Source: Staphylotrichum longicolle
Lineage: Eukaryota > Ascomycota > Sordariomycetes > Sordariales > Chaetomiaceae
NCBI GenBank assembly: GCA_019096155.1
Contig: JAHCVI010000003.1
Coordinates: 2,170,001-2,234,000, forward strand
Reading direction: 5' to 3'
Length of the DNA stretch: 64,000 nt
The translations under genes and the position numbers were made by a program. This document shows positions 57,616-64,000 of this stretch, in pieces. Below the pieces are notes generated by a model. That model was not told the origin of the DNA. It ran no database searches and was given only the letters and a program-made list of their open reading frames with translations. Numbering within the stretch: position 1 is the stretch's first letter; each line of letters begins with the position of its first letter.

Positions 57616-58359
57616 TTACCGCCGCCCCGTCAGGCCCGGCGCCGCGTTGAACCGCTCCTCGCGCTCCGTCATGAACATGATCTGCACCCAGTACTCCTTG
57701 GCGTCGGGGTCCCAGTACTCGAACTGGCGGTCCTCGCGCTTGTCGAGCTCGCGCGCGGGGATCTTGAAGCCGCACGTCTCGTACGGCTCGGCGGCCACCA
57801 GCAGGTACTGGAAGTTGCGGTCGGGCTCCTCGACGCGCTGCGAGAAGGCGCTCATGACCTGCCACTTGGGCGCGACGCCCGTGCCGATGTCCGGGTACTG
57901 CAGCTGGAAGAGCAGGCCCTGCTGCCGCGTGATGGGGTCCCGCACCTTGGTGATCTTGTAGCCCGGGCGGCCGATCTTGACGACGTTCTTGCGCGGCCCG
58001 CCGGCGCCGAGGCCGAGGGCGGCGAACCCCGCGCCGACGACGCCGACGGGCAGGCCCGTGTGCGGGTCGACCTCGCCCTTGCCCTCCTTCTGCTCGCGGG
58101 CGGCGCGGCGGGCGAGGTTGGTCTGGTGCTTCTTGCCCTGGGTGTGGGCGAGGTAGGAGCCGTCGTTCTGGTGGACGGTCAGGCAGAGGCGGCACTCGAA
58201 GGAGCCGAGGTGGTTCTTGAAGATGTAGGGGTCCTTGTCGAGGTCGATTTGCTCGAGGGCGAGCTTGCGCAGGCGCTCGCGGCGGTCGGCGTTGGTGGCG
58301 CTGTGCGAGGCGACGCCGCCGCCGCCGAACTTGGAGCCGGCGCGGTTCTGGTAGTCCAT
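57616..58359 (-). CDS. PRP11: Splicing factor 3a subunit 2 (SF3A66/Prp11)
   Basis: Component of the U2 snRNP SF3a complex, required for prespliceosome assembly. A single exon of 247 residues starts MDYQNRAGSKFGGGGVAS, the conserved family N-terminus. The matrin-type C2H2 zinc finger uses C56-x2-C59 and H72-x5-H78 (CRLCLTVHQNDGSYLAHTQG). The SF3A2 domain follows: GRPGYKITKVRDP, LLFQLQYPDI, RNFQYLLVAAEPYETCGFKI and EYWDPDAKEYWVQIMF. The length fits the fungal form, which lacks the Pro-rich tail of the animal protein. Shares a 612-nt promoter region with the CoA-transferase gene. Confidence 0.96.
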   Translation of the reverse strand: MDYQNRAGSKFGGGGVASHSATNADRRERLRKLALEQIDLDKDPYIFKNHLGSFECRLCLTVHQNDGSYLAHTQGKKHQTNLARRAAREQKEGKGEVDPHTGLPVGVVGAGFAALGLGAGGPRKNVVKIGRPGYKITKVRDPITRQQGLLFQLQYPDIGTGVAPKWQVMSAFSQRVEEPDRNFQYLLVAAEPYETCGFKIPARELDKREDRQFEYWDPDAKEYWVQIMFMTEREERFNAAPGLTGRR

Positions 58360-58971
58360 GCGGTGTGGTTCGGTGTGTGATGAGTGGTCGGGCGAGTGTT
58401 GGGTGAAGACGGGATGGATTTGTTGCGCGTGGTGGTCGCGATCTGGATGTTGATGGTTGAACGAATCTTGGGTTTAAGGTGGCAGTGAATTGGCTGGAAA
58501 ATAACCGCCAAGAAATTACTACGCCCACGCCACCTCCAGCTGTAACTCTTCCATTACCTTACAGTAACGGAGCACTGTCATTCACCACCACCCAACGAAT
58601 GCCATCAACCCAGAAACACGGAAACACACAGGATCGGGTCCCCCTAAACTTCTTCACTTCATCGAGTCGCTTTGGCAATATTTACCTCAAGTTCCTCTGC
58701 TGGGCGGAATGGCTGCTATTCGTCAAACACGCTGAGTGGAGAACAGAAGCAATGGATCGCGCCGTCGATCAGCCCCAGTGTCCCTCGGCTTTCGGTGCCA
58801 AGGCGGGGGGCGGGTCACGGTAACGGCGCCCCGGTGCCCGGGGCTGTTACCTACTAAGTACTCTTTCACTCCCCTAACCTTCTGACGCTCAAGACAAACC
58901 GACAGTTTGACAACTGTTGCTCGCCATCATACATTGACGGTTTTGTCTTGTTTCGGTTGTGTGTATCTGTC
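58360..58971. promoter_or_regulatory. Bidirectional promoter region of SF3a2 and the CoA transferase
   Basis: 612 nt between divergent start codons. Short CA-rich stretches but no clear TATA box near either gene. No other feature. Confidence 0.6.
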
Positions 58972-60537
58972 ATGTATGGCCGTGTGACTCGGCTGGCGCC
59001 GACGAGACGCATCCGGGGATGCATCCCGGCAGTCGTCCCCCGGCGTCGCGTGTTCTCCGTCTCGGCCGCGGCCTCGGCGCCCGGCTCACTTCCGCTCGAG
59101 GGTTATCGAGTGCTGGACATGACACGGGTTCTTGCAGGGGTGAGACTTGCCTGACATGCGGTGGAACCCCATACTGATCTGTCAAGCTGACACTCTCTCT
59201 TACATAGCCCTCTTGCACTCAAATCCTGGGCGACCTTGGGTAAGTGGCCAGGACCCTTCGAGATGCAGCAATATGGCTGAACATTACCCAGTGCAGAGGT
59301 CATCAAGATAGAGCACCCAGTAAGGGGAGATGATACACGCGCATGGGGCCCGCCGTATGCGCCATACAAGGCTGGTTCATCACAGCAAGGCCCCGGCGAG
59401 TCTGCATATTTCCTGGCGGTACGTACTCTCAGTCAAGAGAAAGGGCGCATGCACTCCGCTGACCTTTGACGTAGGTAAACCGCAACAAGAAATCGCTGGC
59501 CCTGTCGTACCAAGATCAGGCTGGGGTTGATATCCTCCACAAGCTCGCCGCCAAGTGCGACATTCTGGTTGAGAACTACATCCCCGGTGCACTCCAAAAG
59601 TACGGGCTCGACTTTGAGACCATGCACAAGATCAACCCGGCCCTGATCTACGCGTCCATTACAGGGTACGGCCAGACGGGGCCCTACTCGAAGCGAGCGG
59701 GCTACGATGTCATGGTGGAGGCCGAGTTTGGCCTGATGCACATCACGGGTAGCAGGGACGGCCCGCCGGTCAAGGTCGGCGTGGCGGTAACCGATCTGAC
59801 GACGGGTCTGTACGCAAGCAACAGCATCATGGCCGCACTGCTTGCCCGCGCAAAGACCGGTAAGGGGCAGCACCTGGATGTGGCCCTGAGCGACTGCCAG
59901 ACGGTGACGCTGGCCAATATTGCCAGCAGCTGTCTGATCAGCGGAGAGAAGGACACCGGGCGCTGGGGGACGGCCCATCGTAGGTTTCTCTTCTCCGATT
60001 GCCTCCTTGGATTGATTACTAACGTTTGCAGCCTCTATCGTCCCGTACCGGGCTTTCAAGACGAAAGACGGGGATGTGCTGTTTGGCGGAGGAAACGACC
60101 GGCTCTTTGGTATCCTCTGCGACGGGCTTGGTCGCCCCGAGTGGAAGGAGGACCCAAAGTTCAAGATCAACGGGTCGCGCGTAGCAAACCGCGACGAGCT
60201 GGAAGCCATGATTGAGGCCATCTCGGTGACCAAGACGACGCAGGAATGGCTCGACGTGTTCGAGGGCAAGGGCATGCCGTACGCTGCCATCAACGACGTT
60301 CAGGGGACGCTGACGCACGAGCACACCAAGGCGAGGAACATGGTTGTGGAGGTGGAGCACGCGGATTGCGGGCCCATCAAGATGGTCAACACGCCCGTCA
60401 AGTACTCGGAGAGCGAACCCAGGATCCGGACGCCGCCACCGACCCTGGGCCAGCACACGGAGGAGGTCCTGCGGGAGCACCTGGGGTTGGAGGACGCCCA
60501 GATACAGGAGTTGAGGAAGAAGGGTGTTGTTCGGTAG
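58972..60537 (+). CDS. Class III (CaiB/BaiF) CoA transferase, SUGCT-like, probably mitochondrial
   Basis: Transfers CoA between dicarboxylic acids. The closest family is the succinate/hydroxymethylglutarate-glutarate CoA transferases. Exons 58972-59139, 59208-59239, 59292-59418, 59475-59979 and 60032-60537 give 445 residues. The short introns include one with a perfect ACTAAC branch at 60018-60023. The N-terminus is rich in Arg and Val without acidic residues (MYGRVTRLAPTRRIRG), a likely presequence. Family blocks are LEGYRVLDMTRVLAG, AEVIKIEHPVRGDDTRAWGP, NRNKKSLAL, INPALIYASITGYGQTGPYS and GYDVMVEAEFGLMHITG. The conserved catalytic Asp is placed at about D216 in AVTDLTTG. The 32-nt second exon (CTQILGDLG) is needed to keep the CoA-binding loop. 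Confidence 0.92.
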
Positions 60538-60900
60538 CATGACCTATTGCTCGAATAGACATTTCTCGTTTAAAGAACAAACAGAACGTCTGTACACGTC
60601 CCATCTCGCCATGATGGATCTGGGATGGGCTGATGGGTGGCTCAGAGGGATAGAGGGTTAGGGTCCAACACGTGATATTCACGTGAGCTTCAAAACAAAT
60701 CCTCAACCTCGCAACACCGACCTCATCGAACCACCACTCGATTCTTGGAGCGCGAACAAAATCTCATGTGTAAGCCCCTAGTCTGTCAATATGTGGCCAT
60801 CTCATTGCTCACTACAAGTACAGAACTCTTTCCCCTCAAACAGGGCATCCATTCATTGTTTTTCTGCACTCGAGTCGGAACTTGAAAGCGACGTGTGAAA
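60538..60900. other. Short intergenic region before the PHD-finger gene
   Basis: 363 nt between two same-direction genes. One TTAGGG unit near 60657, nothing else recognised. Confidence 0.6.
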
Positions 60901-62612
60901 ATGGAAATGGAGATCGAAAGGGAACCAGCAGAGCCGAAAACACAAGACGCCAAGTCCGAAGAAAATGTGGCAGAGAACCTCCCGCCAGAGCCGGCCCCGA
61001 AGCCGGCTCCCAGTCCGGCTCCCAGTCCGGGGGCAGGACCCACATCGGCGCCGACTCCCACTCCTACTGCGTTCGCTCCCACTCGGCCACTCTACATCCC
61101 GCAGTTTACGGCAGCCACGCAGATGATTCTCAAGAGGATGAAAGGCGAGCCCAGCAGCCTCAGTGCCGCACTATCACAAGCCTCCAACTCGCCCACTATG
61201 TCACCTAGCGTCCCTTCAGCGACATATGAAGACGTCAAGAGGAGACTGGTCATGGGCATGAACACTTCGGCTCAGATGACCATGCAGATGCCCGCCGCGC
61301 CTCCCGTCCAGACTCAGCCTCCCGTCCGCCCAGCACCCGCTCAGGCAGCCCCGAAGCACACGAGCAGCACAGCGGGCATGAGTGCCATCCGAAAGGTCAC
61401 CGCCGGCCTGACAGCCTCCTCCAGACCCACACCCATCAAGCCCGCAATCACCAAAGCAGCCCCCATTTCCATGAACCCAAGACGAAAAAGTCCAAACCAA
61501 CCCCCGCCCAGCGAGCAACAAACGCAAACGCCCTCGTACCCAACACACGGGCGCGCCTCCGACTTCGACTCGGACGCAACCACCCCCTCCAGCGCCTCCA
61601 CCCGCTCCACCCCGTCCTCCAGCGCCCAGCCAAACCCACTCCCAGAAACCACCACGGCCGCCGCCACCCTCCAATCCCACCGCCCGGTCCCGCTCACGAT
61701 GACCAAGTCGGGCCGCCAGGTCCTCAAGCCGGCCGCCTACAACCCGGCTGCCATGGACGCCGCCAGCAAGCGCGCCCGCGGCCCGCACCACCACTACGGC
61801 AAGCGCACCGCCCGAGCAGGCCTCTGCCGCCGCTGCTCGCGCATGCACAGCCCGGCCGCCAACCAGATCGTGTTCTGCGACGGCTGCGACGGCGGCTGGC
61901 ACCAGCTGTGCCACGAGCCGCGCGTGGCCGACGACGTGGTGCGGGACCAGAGGAGGGGTGGTTCTGCCGCGAGTGCGCGGCCAAGAGGGAGGGGCAGAGT
62001 AAAAAGCAGAGGGTGGATGGAGGAGGAGCAGGCGGTGTGGGAAGAAAGGACAGGGAGAAAGAGAGAGCCAGGGAGAGCTGGGCCGGCCGGCCTGCGCAGC
62101 AGAAACGCGCGTATCTGTCGACGCTCGCGCAGCAGGAGCTGGTCGGGCTTCTGATGGCGTGCTTGGAGGTCAATCCGGAATTGCCGATCTTCCCAGCTTC
62201 GGTCGGTGGTGGTGGTGGTGAGCAAACGGCGACAACAACAACGACACCGAGGTCGCTGTTTGCCGGGACCACGACCGAAGGTTTATTTACGCGTGCCGAG
62301 GCGCACCCGACGGGGCAGATCAATTTTGTGAGGAAGGGGGGGGGCAAGGGTGGGAAGGACAAGGGGCGGTCCGCGTCTGGGGGCAAGGGCAGCCAGAAGG
62401 AGGATAGCCAGGAGAGGATGGAGGCGGATGAGGACGAGTTTGACCCGCTCGCGGCGCTGTGGCCCAGGGTGGGGATGGGCATGTATGCGCGGCTGTTGCC
62501 GGATACGGAGGACGAGGTGCGGCTGGCGGATGCCGGGGATTATGAGGCGTTTAGTGTGATTGTGTATGATGATCGGGGGAGGAAGGTGGAGGAGAACGGG
62601 ATGAAGGTCTGA
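60901..62612 (+). CDS. PHD-finger protein with disordered N-terminus, one frameshift
   Basis: Probably a nuclear chromatin reader. The N-terminal 300 residues are Pro/Ala/Thr/Ser-rich and disordered, with one helical block (FTAATQMILKRMKGEPSSLS). The PHD finger starts at LCRRCSRMHSP and continues IVFCDGCDGGWHQLCHEP. Its last zinc ligands (GWFCRECAAK) lie in the next reading frame, because a C appears to be lost in the run near 61947. In the frame as written the finger is cut and the tail is meaningless (RSRSRSWSGF). After the shift the frame runs cleanly to TGA at 62610-62612 through YLSTLAQQELVGLLMACLEV and a Gly/Lys-rich tail ending DDRGRKVEENGMKV. Start: first ATG (MEMEIEREPAEPK). A small upstream exon is possible. 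Confidence 0.8.
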
Positions 62613-62769
62613 TGGGGGCCGACCTCAGGGGTTGCTTTGAGGGGTTGACGAGCTTAGTTTGTTCGCGCAGTCTGGCACCTATGCCTGAGTATGGCATGTT
62701 TTGCTGGCTGGCTTTCTGAAAGATTGGTCAACTTGAAGCTATGCTCGATCACGTGCTCAGAACGATCTG

Positions 62770-64000
62770 CTAACATCTCTTTGCCGTAAAATACCCAAGG
62801 TCGCTTCTTGTGTCACCCTTCTCAAGCCCTGGCCTGCATATCAGTGCCCGAAATTCCTCTACCAGCGTCTCCTTGTTCGCCTGGGCTACCGAGAAGTTGC
62901 CTGCCACTTGGTCGACAGCCGGGACAAGGCCCTTCTCGACGAGATAGCCTTCGTACCCGAGGGGATACTTGTTGAGCAGCTCTCGCATAGCCTCCTTTAC
63001 GCTGCGTTTGCCAAATCAGCGTTCTCGATGTCGAATAAAAGAAGAAGAAGAAGAAGAAGAAGAAGAAGAACGAGAAAGAAAAGGAGAAAGAAAAGGAAAG
63101 AAAAAAGGAGAAAGAAAAGGAGAAAGAAAAGGAGAAAGAAAAGGAGAAAGAAGAAGAGGAGAAAGAAAAGGAGAAAGAAAAGGAGAAGGAGAAGGAGAAA
63201 CCAACTACTCACAGGTTTCTCCAGCGAAGGTTTCCTTTATAGAGGGACGAGGCGTGAAGGTCGAAGCGGCTGGTACACTGTAAGTCTTGATGCGTGTGTT
63301 GCAAAGGTGCTCAACTCACATTGCATAGAGAGAGACCCGATCTTCAAACTCCTCGGTGGGCTGAGAGTTGCCGTGCCACGCTTTGTAGTATTCAGCGACA
63401 TAGTCACGGGCCAACCGGTGGCGAGTAGGCCACCAAGGTCCCATCTCGTCTGGGGGTTAAGTACAGTGTAAGTGGTGGATTGGTCTCAATTCCAGGGGGT
63501 AGGCTGCTTACACTCGTGGTGCGCATAGAGAGGGGTCGCGTCGAAAATGATGGGCCGGCCAGTGGCCTTGTCAACAGCCACGTTGCCCTGCCACATGTCC
63601 CCATGAACGAGCGTGGGGATCACAGTTCTTCCTTCGGTCTCCAGCGGCCGCAGAAGCCGAGGAATGACTCTGGTCATGAGACCTTCACGGAGCTGCTGCA
63701 TCTCTGCGTCCACTCCCTGTACTTTCTCCTCCATGTCAAAGATGTTGTCGAGGCCCTTTGAGAAGCACTCCTCCCACGTCTTGGAGACGGGGAATGTCTG
63801 GGGGTTTCGTCCGCCGTACATGGTGATGGGAAACCCGAACTCTCCTCCTGGCTTCGTTTCGCTGCGCCTGTGGAACTCGGCGACAAGCTCGGGGAAGCTC
63901 TTCAAGTCTGGGAGCTTGTTCACCTCAATGACCGTCTTCACGCCCTGGTCATCTTCTTCCTCCAGAAACTCTGTTGCAAATTGATAAAATCGGCAGAGAA
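62770..64000 (-). CDS. Fructosamine/ketosamine-3-kinase family protein, 5' end outside the window
   Basis: Phosphorylates protein-bound ketosamines so that they detach (protein deglycation). Minus-strand exons visible are 64000-63512 (open to the edge), 63449-63320, 63269-63213 and 63001-62770. The catalytic loop is TLVHGDMWQGNVAV, with the metal-binding Asp in PIIFDATPLYAHHE, split by an intron before EMGPWWPTRHRLARDYV. The third exon needs the acceptor at 63270 to give YAIRFDLHASSLY, which fits the family. The last exon reads MRELLNKYPLGYEGYL and ends TAKRC. The 211-nt last intron contains a long polypyrimidine microsatellite on the sense strand. The 237 nt between the PHD gene and this one hold only shared 3' flank. 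Confidence 0.9.
63037..63202. repeat. GAA / GAAAAG polypurine microsatellite inside an intron
   Basis: About ten GAA units followed by many GAAAAG/GGAGAAA hexamer-like units. The plus strand is almost all purine for about 165 bases. It lies wholly in the last intron (63002-63212) of the fructosamine-kinase-like gene, where it forms an extreme polypyrimidine tract on the sense strand. Confidence 0.9.

Overview
The window is nuclear DNA of a filamentous ascomycete. It is most likely a Sordariomycete, perhaps one of the Sordariales. The evidence is short introns (mostly 50-80 nt, GTRNGY donors, CTRAC branch points), C-rich third codon positions, a eukaryotic initiator tRNA-Met, and a single-copy gene set that includes a COT-1 type NDR kinase, a Def1 homologue and a Clg1-type cyclin. 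No transposon, CRISPR array, secondary-metabolite cluster or viral element was recognised.

Layout. 1-171: tail of an AGC (Ypk/Gad8-like) kinase. 1.5-3.3 kb: glucose-6-phosphate isomerase, convergent with a Def1 homologue (4.3-7.5). 9.1-10.4: unrecognised protein. 10.7-13.7: membrane-anchored kelch protein. 15.1-15.7: Dap1/PGRMC1-like cytochrome b5-fold gene. 16.7-17.2: small stress-type protein behind a TATA box and CCCCT elements. 17.4-18.1: short membrane protein, perhaps a remnant. 18.9-22.1: F-box/ankyrin gene. 22.9-25.5: Vps9-type Rab5 GEF. 26.1: initiator tRNA. 26.4-28.3: asparagine-synthetase-like (ASNSD1 type) gene. 29.8-31.0 and 32.2-32.8: membrane proteins of unknown function. 34.4-35.5: TFIIB. 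36.3-38.4: RSC7/SWP82-type remodeler subunit. 38.4-47.4: gene-free region ending in a long, almost ATG-free leader before a Clg1-like cyclin (47.4-48.5). 50.6-51.5: FAM192A/Fyv6-like protein, convergent with TIM54 (51.9-53.3). 54.6-56.7: COT1 kinase. 57.6-58.4: SF3a subunit 2, divergent from a mitochondrial class III CoA transferase (59.0-60.5). 60.9-62.6: PHD-finger protein. 62.8 to the right edge: fructosamine-kinase family gene, entering from the edge.

The genes are housekeeping (glycolysis, transcription, splicing, mitochondrial import, endosomal traffic, polarity and cell-cycle kinases) and do not form one pathway.

Two observations stand out. First, five otherwise well-conserved genes carry 15 single-base frameshifts, mostly one base lost from a run of identical bases. 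This is best explained by consensus errors, and it means these models are broken as written. Second, the Clg1-like cyclin is preceded by about 1.7 kb with only three ATGs. One of these opens a six-codon upstream ORF. This is the signature of a long, translationally regulated 5' leader. I found no convincing new multi-gene system.
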